Assembly (NCBI GenBank): GCA_964548365.1
Contig: CAZJRD010000002.1
Coordinates: forward strand, 62,001-126,000
Origin: B46-G9 sp964548365
Lineage (GTDB): Bacteria > Desulfobacterota > DSM-4660 > Desulfatiglandales > Desulfatiglandaceae
DNA length: 64,000 nucleotides
Direction of reading: 5' to 3'
Positions 26,030 through 33,590 of this stretch are shown piece by piece. Made by a program: the position numbers and the translations under genes. How positions within the stretch are numbered: position 1 is the stretch's first letter; each line of letters opens with the position of its first letter. The notes under the pieces were generated by a model. The model was not told the DNA's origin, searched no databases, and worked only from the letters and a program-made list of their open reading frames with translations.

Positions 26030-27466
26030 ATGCGCAAACGATTGATCATGTGCCTGACCGGAGTTCTTCTTTTCCCCTGCCTTCTTGAGGCCGCCAATTC
26101 TGATGAGCTGAAGCTTGCCAAGGAAAGGCTGAACGTTCGGCTGGAACAGGATGACAAGAATTGTGCCAAGGGGCGGGCGAAATCCGCATTGCTTGGCTCA
26201 TGGACCGCTTTTGTGTCGGAAGTTTGTAAAGACCAAAAGAACTTGGCACGCCTGGTCAAGCAAACACCCCTGGAAGAACTGCCCGAGGTGCTGGTCAATA
26301 TCTTCATCGACGAGCTTAACGGAGGGGCGACCCGGGGGCAATACCCTCCCATGGAGGACTACCTGGTCATCTTCGGCGAGCCGGCCGTTGTGCAGCTCGT
26401 GGCCCGCTACGAGGAGGTTCCGGAGAACCGGAGAGAAAACGTCCTTCGTGCCCTGGGCGAGATCGGTTCCGAGAAGGCGTTGCCCCTCGTCCGATCCGAG
26501 GTCAAGAAGCTGAACCCCCGGACGCTTCCGCTGGCCGCCTATGCCTTACGCATGATCCGCAAAGAAACGGCCAAGGAGGACCTGCTGCCCCTATTGCGTG
26601 ATCCTCGGATCGATGTCAACGCTGTTACCGCCATCGTCCGGCATCTGGTTTTCTATGAAGACCCCGGGTGGTACGATATCGTTCTCGACCTCGCCCAGGA
26701 AGGAAAGATTTCCTTCCAGACGGTAGGCGTTCTCGGCTCCTATGACAAATACCCCGAAGCGGCCGTGACCGCACATCTCGATTACCTGCTGGTGCGCTGG
26801 GCGGCGGGCGACAGCAACGTTGTTGCCTGCCTGCTATACCAAATCCATGGGCGCGCCGGCGTCAAGGCATGGTTCCCCATCCTGGAAGACCTGCTTCGGG
26901 CGAGGTACGACTACGCGAACAATCGCTATTCGCCGCTGACGGTCCAATGCCAACCGTTTCCGTATTACGGCCGGCACCCGCTGCTGGACCGGATCGAGAA
27001 CACGCTGACCCTGACGGACGTCGAGGAATGGATCCGCCAGCCCTCACCGGGTTGGGTATCCTATTTGTATCTTCGGGAGCTCCGCCAGAAAATGGGCGGG
27101 CCGTCCTTCGATGCCGGGAAATTGGATTTCCGTTTAACCATATCGGTCTACGACAATGACAACGACATCCTGCTGGGGGAGGTTTCCGATCAGTTCCAAA
27201 GCGGTATCGCCAGGCAGATCGAACTGCCCGTGAAGGGTTCGAACGACGCTCCATACCGGATTTCCCTCACCCCCAGGCTGCAGAAGGACATCACCCGGAA
27301 GAACCGATGGACGATCGATATTCCATTTTTCATCATAGACAAACCGATCGGATGCGGCTTTCCGCTCACAGTGCCCATGGAATCATGGGCCGCTGAGCGA
27401 ACCCGCGGGTCCGGGCGCATAAAAAAATGGCAGGTGCGACACATCGGACCTCCTCCCGCAAATTAG
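26030..27466 (+). CDS. Secreted HEAT-repeat-like protein
   Basis: 478 residues. N-terminal signal peptide (MRKRLIMCLTGVLLFPCLLEA), then helical repeats with HEAT character (VLRALGEIGSEKALPLVRSEV, residues about 140-160, and neighbouring blocks). The C-terminal third is beta-rich (DFRLTISVYDNDNDILLGEV) and not recognised. GC-rich compared with the radical SAM and selenoprotein genes on either side. Probably periplasmic. No partner or function can be assigned; the 96-base gap to mscS contains no clear site. Confidence 0.6.
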   Translation: MRKRLIMCLTGVLLFPCLLEAANSDELKLAKERLNVRLEQDDKNCAKGRAKSALLGSWTAFVSEVCKDQKNLARLVKQTPLEELPEVLVNIFIDELNGGATRGQYPPMEDYLVIFGEPAVVQLVARYEEVPENRRENVLRALGEIGSEKALPLVRSEVKKLNPRTLPLAAYALRMIRKETAKEDLLPLLRDPRIDVNAVTAIVRHLVFYEDPGWYDIVLDLAQEGKISFQTVGVLGSYDKYPEAAVTAHLDYLLVRWAAGDSNVVACLLYQIHGRAGVKAWFPILEDLLRARYDYANNRYSPLTVQCQPFPYYGRHPLLDRIENTLTLTDVEEWIRQPSPGWVSYLYLRELRQKMGGPSFDAGKLDFRLTISVYDNDNDILLGEVSDQFQSGIARQIELPVKGSNDAPYRISLTPRLQKDITRKNRWTIDIPFFIIDKPIGCGFPLTVPMESWAAERTRGSGRIKKWQVRHIGPPPAN

Positions 27467-27604
27467 ATCTTGAAGGAAAAAATGACTATTTTGACATAAG
27501 GACGCGCTGAACCGGATCGCCCAAACTGCGGGCTCCCGGTGAGCTTCGCGTTTTCAGGGGAAAAGAGGCTGAGGGCCCCTGACCTACCCGGTGGCGAATA
27601 GCAA

Positions 27605-28324
27605 ATGTGTTGTAAAGATAAAATTCACTTGGCAGCTGGAGTCATTGTAATTATTTCTTTTATGATGACAGGTTGTGCGACGACCTCCTTGAAATTCACA
27701 CAATCAGAGGTGAAGCTGATACCTACTGTCTCGCTTCCTAAAGTCTTGTTGCCGGGGTCAATGAGTGAAACGGTCGAAGTGAATGCCGGAAACATTGACG
27801 GGACAGCGGTGGTCAAAGGGTTCGAAGGGCAGAAGTATGTAATCGTAACTGATAGGCATGGACAAGAAATAAGACTAGCGATAAATGAAATCACGGAAAT
27901 CGAACGCATCAGGCGGATAAAAAGGCCGGACACTATCAGAAAAAAAGGCGAAAGCAATAACGGAGAGGCCGTTGGTGAAACTTTGATCTACGCACCCCTA
28001 GTCCCTGTCGCGATAGCCATGTGGCCCGCTCTACGCGCATCCGGCCTTGATGCTGGAAAAAACGCTGAAGATAAACGGAAAGCAAGATTGGTATATGAAG
28101 GCATGTCAAAGGAAGACCTCAAAACATATGTGGGGGAGCCAAAGGAAAAATACTATTGTAAAGCTAAGGGCAAGGGCAAAGCTTACGAAGTCTGGGTTTT
28201 CGAAAAGGATAAGGTTCTTCGCGGCGGCAGAGCTTTGTTTATAGATTTGGAGAGTGATAAGGTATATCACAACTCATATCACACCTCATTTTTCAAGGAT
28301 GATTGTTCACCAATAAAGCAATAA
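27605..28324 (+). CDS. Hypothetical lipoprotein, attC-associated
   Basis: 239 residues with a short N-terminal signal and lipobox MTGC (Cys near residue 24). The mature part has a beta-strand-rich first half (GFEGQKYVIVTDRHGQEIRL) and a short hydrophobic segment (ETLIYAPLVPVAIAMWPAL) that may be an additional membrane or glycine-zipper-like region, then a charged C-terminus (KARLVYEGMSKEDLKTYVGEP) recalling small SmpA/OmlA-like lipoproteins. Its stop is four bases upstream of a canonical attC, the normal position for an integron cassette gene. The 138 bases before it hold a hairpin (TCAGGGG/CCCCTGA) but no attC. Confidence 0.6.
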   Translation: MCCKDKIHLAAGVIVIISFMMTGCATTSLKFTQSEVKLIPTVSLPKVLLPGSMSETVEVNAGNIDGTAVVKGFEGQKYVIVTDRHGQEIRLAINEITEIERIRRIKRPDTIRKKGESNNGEAVGETLIYAPLVPVAIAMWPALRASGLDAGKNAEDKRKARLVYEGMSKEDLKTYVGEPKEKYYCKAKGKGKAYEVWVFEKDKVLRGGRALFIDLESDKVYHNSYHTSFFKDDCSPIKQ

Positions 28325-28328
28325 TACT

Positions 28329-28400
28329 GCCTAACGAATCGCTGCACTGGATTTTTACTCCGTTGCGCTCCGTAAGAACCAGTGAGTCCAGTCGTTGGGC
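28329..28400 (+). repeat. attC recombination site (59-base element)
   Basis: Starts GCCTAAC and ends GTTGGGC (72 bases), matching RYYYAAC and GTTRRRY and complementary to one another with one mismatch. Inner CACTGG and CCAGTG arms and TTAC/GTAA arms give the expected imperfect hairpin with an asymmetric left side. The recombination point is between 28394 and 28395, so the lipoprotein gene is the cassette ending here and ridA begins the next. This is the one strong attC of the window. Confidence 0.85.
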
Positions 28401-28528
28401 CGCTCAGTGGTTGCAAACCTGGAGCATTAGCACGGGTGATGTACCTGTACCAGGGTGGAGATTCTTGCAATGCCTGGGGGCTTGTAAGAACTCATAGATC
28501 GCCAACCCAATATCATAGGAGGCTTGAA

Positions 28529-28921
28529 ATGAATTCTCAGACAAAACCCGACATGGAATATCTTACTTCCGAACACTTGAAAGGCCTGCCATTCTCTGAA
28601 GCAGTGCGCGTCGGTAGTATGCTTTACCTATCAGGGCAGATTGGAATGGATAGTTCCATGAAGCTAGTTTCCGGCGGCATCACGCCCGAGACACGGCAAG
28701 CGATGGAGAACCTTAAAGCCACGCTGGAACGATATGGTTCTTCTCTCGGGCATGTCATCAAGGTCACGGTGATGCTGGCTGATATGAGTGAGTGGGCAGA
28801 GATGAACAAGGTCTACGTGACCTTTTTTCCAAAGCACTTGCCCGCGCGGAGTGCCTTGGGGGCCAATGGGCTGGCCTTTGGCGCACGAGTGGAAATTGAG
28901 TGCATCGCTGTTCTAAAATAG
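28529..28921 (+). CDS. RidA/YjgF/YER057c family protein (enamine/imine deaminase type)
   Basis: 130 residues from the ATG at 28529, with ATAGGAGG seven bases upstream; longer upstream reading is inside the attC. Family blocks: VRVGSMLYLSGQIGMD, ETRQAMENLKATLERYGSSLGHVIKVTVMLADM and a C-terminal PARSALGANGLAFGARVEIECIAVL carrying the conserved Arg and Glu of the ligand pocket. RidA proteins deaminate reactive enamines from amino-acid metabolism; some relatives have other roles. Lies immediately after the attC, so it is the gene of the next cassette. No attC follows it. Confidence 0.88.
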   Translation: MNSQTKPDMEYLTSEHLKGLPFSEAVRVGSMLYLSGQIGMDSSMKLVSGGITPETRQAMENLKATLERYGSSLGHVIKVTVMLADMSEWAEMNKVYVTFFPKHLPARSALGANGLAFGARVEIECIAVLK

Positions 28922-29066
28922 GACTTCGCCTTTAGAGGCGCGGCGCCACAACGGCGTGCAGTCGACGTCGTGGCGCGCCACCCGGCCCGATAATCCAGCT
29001 CTCTGTGCGCGCTCGCGGCGGCTGACGCTTTTCCATTATGAGACTGACTTTTCAAAGGAGGAGAAT

Positions 29067-29429
29067 ATGTTTCCCTACATTAATGAAATCAATAGGATAA
29101 GGAAAAAATATAATTGGCAAATGAGCCAAAGTGGTATCAAGACGTTTCGTGAGATAGGAAAGCTCGAAGAAAATGCATTAAAAGATGGTGCCCTTACTCA
29201 AAAATACAAAGAATTGATAGCTCTGGGAATAAGTATAAATAACAGCTGTTACGGCTGAATTGAATATCATGTCAGCAGTGCTGCTGATTTGGGAGCATCA
29301 AAACAAGAAATTCAGGAAGCAACGGCTGTTGCAATAGCTTTGGGTGGTGGCATGGCAGAATGGCCCGCACGATTTGTTTTTAAGGTTCTTGAAGAATTGG
29401 AAAAATCGGAAGACAAAAATATTGTCTAA
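29067..29429 (+). CDS. AhpD-like selenoprotein (carboxymuconolactone decarboxylase family, CxxU)
   Basis: Read through an in-frame TGA at 29256-29258, the gene encodes 120 residues, a normal AhpD-like length. The TGA falls exactly on the second Cys of the family's CxxC redox motif: NNSCYG-U64-IEYHVSAADLGASKQEIQE, with the conserved EYH, Gly-Ala and Glu that normally follow. Downstream reading is open for 56 codons to TAA. AAAGGAGGAG precedes the ATG by six bases. A hairpin suitable for a SECIS begins 13 bases after the UGA. AhpD-like CxxU selenoproteins are known from bacterial selenoproteome surveys. Likely a thiol/selenol redox or peroxidase-like enzyme; substrate unknown. Conventional gene calling would split it or stop at residue 63. 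Confidence 0.8.
29271..29288 (+). promoter_or_regulatory. Candidate bacterial SECIS element
   Basis: Stem TCAGCA (29272-29277) pairs with TGCTGA (29282-29287) around a GTGC loop, extendable by a G-U pair. It lies inside the coding region, with the loop about 20 bases downstream of the UGA, the range expected for SelB-bound hairpins; a G in the first loop position fits the bacterial consensus. SelB, SelA, SelC and SelD genes are not in the window. Confidence 0.6.
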
Positions 29430-29534
29430 TGTGACTTGGTTTAAAATAGTATATTTCCCGGCCCCTTAGTTCTGCGTTGTATGGCCCTGACTGAACGTGG
29501 ATGGCAGAGGGTAATTCTATCGAAAGGATTTCCT

Positions 29535-30002
29535 ATGAGACAGATCAATCCGGACCATGTTCAAAGGCTGGTTCAAGCCATCAATGCCGCCCCATACTTC
29601 CAATTGCTTTCCATGAGAATTCGTGAGCTGGGGCTGGGATACTCAGTAGTAGAAGTTGATGTTTCTGAAAAGCACCACAATCCATTTGGCGGTGTCCATG
29701 GCGGACTGTTTTCGTCCGTTATCGACTCAGCAGCCTCCTGGGCTCTCTTTTATGGTATTGAAGATGAAACAGCCGGTCTGACTTCCGTGGACCTGAACCT
29801 GAGATACCTGTCACCAATAATAGGGGGGAAGCTTATTGCAGAAGGAAGACAAATCAAGCTGGGCAGGACCCTGGGGTATGCCGACTGCAAAGTGACTGAT
29901 GTAAACGAAAAACTTCTTGCTTTCGGTACCTTGACAGTAATGGTTCTTCCTGGGAAAGCGCCGGTCGTAGATCCTCCCTTTCCGGGGAAATTCTTGCAGT
30001 AG
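29535..30002 (+). CDS. PaaI-like hot-dog thioesterase
   Basis: 155 residues from the ATG at 29535 (GAAAGGA nine bases upstream). Hot-dog fold family blocks: HHNPFGGVHGGLFSSVIDSAASWALFYG, carrying the conserved NPxG-VHGG catalytic helix, and LTSVDLNLRYLSPIIGGKLIAEG with the SVDLNLRY strand. These hydrolyse acyl- or aryl-CoA thioesters; the substrate is unknown. It would suit an organism with an acyl-CoA pathway such as the fad genes at 47-52 kb. It is the last plus-strand gene before mobile-element debris; no attC is seen after it. Confidence 0.85.
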   Translation: MRQINPDHVQRLVQAINAAPYFQLLSMRIRELGLGYSVVEVDVSEKHHNPFGGVHGGLFSSVIDSAASWALFYGIEDETAGLTSVDLNLRYLSPIIGGKLIAEGRQIKLGRTLGYADCKVTDVNEKLLAFGTLTVMVLPGKAPVVDPPFPGKFLQ

Positions 30003-30055
30003 TTGGACTTTTTTCGGGCCGGCCGCCACCCACACAGACCAGCGCAATCTACCGA

Positions 30056-30089
30056 ACCGCCGTGGTACGTGATCCGTATGCCCGGTGGT
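30056..30089 (+). other. Group II intron domain V-like hairpin (remnant)
   Basis: A 34-base hairpin, the standard domain V length, with lower arm ACCGCCGTG pairing with CCCGGTGGT (one T-C mismatch) and upper arm GTACG/CGTAT. It keeps a catalytic-triad-like CGC opposite a G-U-containing GTG and a two-base bulge on the 3' arm, as in domain V of group IIC-like introns. It is followed by TGGGAGG but no complete domain VI, and no reverse transcriptase lies before it, so only the 3' tail of an intron would remain. Recognition is from memory of such introns. Confidence 0.45.
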
Positions 30090-30198
30090 GTGGGAGGGAG
30101 AAGGTCGCGAGGCTCCGCGGACAATGAACCGAATTGGGTTCAAATGGTGACAACAGTCCCCGGCTACCCGACCGCAACACAAACAAGGAGTAAATTAT

Positions 30199-30460
30199 CG
30201 GTAGTGTCAAGAATTTTGTGTAGATTTAACTATATCCAGTTTCTGAAAGAATGGCAGATTGTTACGCATCTTTCCTAGTGGGTTCGACCGCCAATGCAGT
30301 TCCATCTTCAGGCTTATGAAAGCCAGTAACATATAGCAGGCATTTTCCCCTGCTACGATTTCCATGGGTTTTGTTCTTCGTTTGAATTCCTTGTTCAGGC
30401 GATCTAGGATGTTTGTGGTCCTCAGTGAAATCCATTCCTTGGCTCCGGAAGCAGAATCTA
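30199..30460 (-). mobile_element. IS256-family transposase 3' remnant
   Basis: Minus-strand reading gives an IS256-type C-terminus: EWISLRTTNILDRLN, then EFKRRTKPMEIVAGENACYM and a continuing segment through ELHWRSNPLGKMRNNLP, ending STQNS at a TGA (30207-30209). The element end GGTAGTGTCAAGAATTTTGTG sits on that stop, as usual for IS256 termini. Upstream of about 30460 the reading no longer resembles a transposase, and a stop follows near 30510. The 30003-30567 stretch thus has only intron and IS debris, no intact gene. Confidence 0.7.
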
Positions 30461-30567
30461 TTGAGGAGTTTCTGGAGTTGGTGGATCGTGATGAGTATGC
30501 TTGCTTTTTCAGCTAGATATACAAATAATATTCAAGAAGACCTGACAAGAGCCCTTTGATAGAGCGG

Positions 30568-31767
30568 TCAGCAGCCATCCTCCATCTCTTCGAGCAGGGA
30601 TAAGAGGAGAGCGAGCAAGGAGCCTACTGCGATAATAATGCCCGATAGAGAAATGCCCAGACTGAATGTAAAAGCCTGCCCCATGTAGCCAAGCGCGGCC
30701 GGAAAAAGCCCTCCGCCGAGAATGAAGGCTATGGGCGGAGCCAGAGCGGCCGCAATGCTGCGCATATTGGGCTGGGCAATCCTGGAAAGGGCGGCAAAAC
30801 CAGCCGGGAAAAAACAGACGAATAGGGCGGGCTGCAGAAAAACGGCCACTTTGAGCCATATCCCGGAAGAAAGCCCCAGCATGATGTTTACAAACCCTGA
30901 CAAGACCAGAAACAAAACTATCGTCCGCTTCTCTCCGATCCTGTCCGTGACCCATCCCCCTAAAAAGGTCATGAACAATGCGGAGATTTGCGCGAGGCCG
31001 ATCAAGGTATTGGCCAGTTCGGCATTAAGGCCTCGTTCGGTCACGAGGTAGAGCGGAAGCATGGTGTACACCCCGACCTGACCTCCCATTCCCAGGGCAA
31101 AGAGGATCACCATGATCCAGAAGGATCTCAGAGAGAGTATGACCCTGGCGGAAGAAGGGCTGATCAGGTCTCCCGGGAAATCACCGAATCTTCCGAACCG
31201 CATCAGGAAAAACCCGACGGCAATGGTAAAAATCGCGATAAAGATGAGGGGTATCCGCCAGGAAAACCATGACAGGAAGAGGACCGTAAGCAAGGGCCCC
31301 AGGACCAGACTCAGGGGTGGTGCCATCTGTTGAACGGCCAGGGCCTTTCCCCAGTCCTGGCGGCTCACGATGGCGGTCATGACGGCCATGTTGGACGGCA
31401 GGTTGAGGCCGGCGGCGATTCCCAGAACCAGCATGGTGATGCGAATCGTCCAGAGGGAAACCACGGTTGTGCACAGGAACAGGGCAAGGCCTCCGGCGAA
31501 CATCGAGACCACCAGGTTGCCTCGATGGTTGATTCTGGAGGAAACGAATCCAGAGCTGAGGGAACCGATAAAGACACCCAGCGAACCGATCAGAAAGACG
31601 AAGCCCGCCTGACCGGACGTAATGCCCAGATCACGAACGATGGCGGGCATCAAGGGTGCAAAAATGAATCGGCTTATGAACGTCAGGAAGAAAAGCAGCG
31701 TTAAGAAAATAATCGTCCCGATCATATCCCTGAACGATTCCGGGATCGGGCAGGATTTATCAGTCAT
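30568..31767 (-). CDS. MFS transporter
   Basis: 399 residues from the ATG at 31765-31767; AAGGA six bases upstream picks this start over one 39 codons earlier, and the first helix begins soon after. About 12 membrane helices with the MFS motif between helices 2 and 3 (GFVSSRINHRGNL) and GGWVTDRIGEKRT at the corresponding place in the second half. Family is broad; substrate cannot be told. Marks the return to vertically inherited-looking sequence after the integron region. The 410 bases between its start and leuB hold no gene but include repeat copy A. Confidence 0.82.
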   Translation of the reverse strand: MTDKSCPIPESFRDMIGTIIFLTLLFFLTFISRFIFAPLMPAIVRDLGITSGQAGFVFLIGSLGVFIGSLSSGFVSSRINHRGNLVVSMFAGGLALFLCTTVVSLWTIRITMLVLGIAAGLNLPSNMAVMTAIVSRQDWGKALAVQQMAPPLSLVLGPLLTVLFLSWFSWRIPLIFIAIFTIAVGFFLMRFGRFGDFPGDLISPSSARVILSLRSFWIMVILFALGMGGQVGVYTMLPLYLVTERGLNAELANTLIGLAQISALFMTFLGGWVTDRIGEKRTIVLFLVLSGFVNIMLGLSSGIWLKVAVFLQPALFVCFFPAGFAALSRIAQPNMRSIAAALAPPIAFILGGGLFPAALGYMGQAFTFSLGISLSGIIIAVGSLLALLLSLLEEMEDGC

Positions 31768-32032
31768 GACCTTTCCTTGAGCTTTCCGGCCAACTAAATC
31801 ATTATCGGCTACGGCGGTGTTGAGATATTTCGGTGACCTCGCTGAATTATCTTTTACATTAAGGGTTAAAGATGGAAATATCAAGCAACCAGAGTTTTAT
31901 CTTGACAAGAGCCCGGCTCGTTGTTGAAAGTGAACCGAAGCTTCACCGTTCAAACAGTTCAAGCCCCTTCATGGGAAGATGCGTGTATAAAGCTGAGGAT
32001 TGTAATCGGGAATGAGCAGACGGAAATTTTGA

Positions 32033-32164
32033 TCCTCGAAACATCATATATATTCCTGTGGTTAATCCCGCCATGGCGGGATCACCTTTCCCCGCTCAAA
32101 GTCCGGGATCTTCGACTTGATTTCGAATCCCGCTGGAAGCGGGAAGTATTTTGAAACTGGCTCG
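32033..32164 (+). repeat. Dispersed repeat, copy A (partial)
   Basis: 132 bases from TCCTCGAA to GAAACTGGCTCG, aligning without gaps to 33402-33533 at roughly 85-90% identity by eye. Contains CCCGCCATGGCGGG and CCCGCTGGAAGCGGG small palindromes. Lacks the left end seen in copies B and C. Ends 13 bases upstream of the leuB start. Confidence 0.75.
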
Positions 32165-32177
32165 AAGGACATGAATT

Positions 32178-33257
32178 ATGAAAAAAATCGCGGTACTTGC
32201 CGGTGACGGTATAGGTCCGGAGGTAATGAATGAGGCGGTCAAGGTCTTGAGAGCGGACCAGGAGAAATTTCGCTTCAAGCTTGAGTATGAATTTGCCGAT
32301 GTGGGCGGGGTCGCAATTGATAACCATGGTGAAGCCCTCCCTGAAGGCACCCTGAAGACATGTGAACGCAGCGATTCCATCCTGTTTGGTTCCGTGGGCG
32401 GGCCCAAGTGGGAAAACCTGCCCCCGGAGAAGCGGCCTGAGCGCGGTGCCCTCCTTCCCCTTCGGAAACACTTTGCGCTTCATTGCAACTTGAGGCCTGC
32501 AATGGTTTTCAAGTCTCTCAAAGACGCATGTCCGCTCCGGCCAGACATAGTCGGGGACGGGTTTGATATTCTCTGCGTGCGTGAACTCACCAGCGGCATC
32601 TATTTTGGTGAACCGAAAGGCAGGGAAGGCGAAGGCCCTTCTGAAAAGGCCTTCGACACCATGGTCTACACCCGTGCGGAAATCGAGAGAATCGCCCGGA
32701 ATGGTTTTGACGCTGCGCGGAAAAGAAATAAGAAATTAACCTCTGTGGATAAGGCAAATGTTCTCACCACCATGGTCCTCTGGCGGGAAGTGGTCACCGA
32801 GGTTGGTAAAGAGTACGAGGACGTGGAACTGGAGCACATGTACGTGGACAACGCAACCATGCAGCTGGTGAAAGATCCCCATCAGTTTGACGTCCTCCTC
32901 TGCGGAAACATGTTCGGTGACATCATCTCCGACGAGTGCGCCATGCTTTCCGGTTCCATGGGACTGCTCGCATCTGCCAGCCTGAACGGGGACGGCTTCG
33001 GCCTCTACGAGCCTGCAGGCGGCTCCGCACCGGATATCGCGGGAATGGGGATCGCCAACCCCATCGCCCAGATCCTTTCAGCCGCCATGATGCTCCGCTA
33101 CAGCCTGGATCTCGGTGAGGCCGCGGACGCCATTGAAAAAGCCATTTCCGATGTTCTTGAAGCAGGCATCTACACTGGAGACATCGCAAAAGACAAATCC
33201 AAGGCCGTCACCACCAAAGAGATGGGTGATGCCATCGTCGAATACCTGATGAAATAG
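32178..33257 (+). CDS. leuB: 3-isopropylmalate dehydrogenase
   Basis: 359 residues, typical LeuB length. Blocks: KKIAVLAGDGIGPEVM (NAD-domain start), the ERGALLPLRKHFALHCNLRP substrate loop with the paired arginines, SVDKANVL, and EHMYVDNATMQLVKDPHQFDVLLCGNMFGDIISDECAML with metal-binding Asp. It oxidatively decarboxylates 3-isopropylmalate to 2-oxoisocaproate in leucine synthesis. GAAGGA lies nine bases upstream of the ATG. No other leu genes are visible; it stands alone between two direct copies of a dispersed repeat. Confidence 0.95.
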   Translation: MKKIAVLAGDGIGPEVMNEAVKVLRADQEKFRFKLEYEFADVGGVAIDNHGEALPEGTLKTCERSDSILFGSVGGPKWENLPPEKRPERGALLPLRKHFALHCNLRPAMVFKSLKDACPLRPDIVGDGFDILCVRELTSGIYFGEPKGREGEGPSEKAFDTMVYTRAEIERIARNGFDAARKRNKKLTSVDKANVLTTMVLWREVVTEVGKEYEDVELEHMYVDNATMQLVKDPHQFDVLLCGNMFGDIISDECAMLSGSMGLLASASLNGDGFGLYEPAGGSAPDIAGMGIANPIAQILSAAMMLRYSLDLGEAADAIEKAISDVLEAGIYTGDIAKDKSKAVTTKEMGDAIVEYLMK

Positions 33258-33346
33258 CGCATCCTGCTTTATTGGAGGACCTTTGCCAGGGCAAAGAGTC
33301 CGCAAACCTTGTGCAACGGCTTGCCGCCAGTCATATTTTCCATATA

Positions 33347-33532
33347 GAGCCGGTTTCAAAACGTCCTCTTTCGCCCGATCTCTGCTGCAAGAAAATATTA
33401 GTCCTCGAAATATCCAACATATTCTTATGGTTAATTCCGCCACGGCGGGATCGCCTTTCCCCGCTCAAAGTCCGAGATCTTCGACTTGACCTCGAATCCC
33501 GCTGGAAGCGGGAAACATTCTGAAACTGGTTC
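33347..33532 (+). repeat. Dispersed repeat, copy B (complete, with imperfect terminal inverted repeats)
   Basis: Left end GAGCCGGTTTCAAAACGT and right end, read in reverse, GAACCAGTTTCAGAATGT agree at 14 of 18 positions, all differences being transitions. Total 186 bases, non-coding. The right 132 bases match copy A in the same orientation; the whole matches copy C in reverse. Resembles a MITE but no clear target duplication was found. Confidence 0.75.
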
Positions 33533-33590
33533 GAGGGCAAGATATCTTGATTACGCGATCATCAAGGGTTGATCGCAAAGGCCTGCCCCC

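Noticed and set aside
28922..29066. GC-rich palindrome (GCGCCACAAC ... GTCGTGGCGC) after ridA as an attC.
   Set aside because: Only about 36 bases long, no GTT core, too short for an attC.
30403..30510. A 35-codon plus-strand frame starting ATGTTTGTG across the IS256 remnant end.
   Set aside because: It overlaps the reverse of the transposase remnant, has no ribosome site and no family resemblance.
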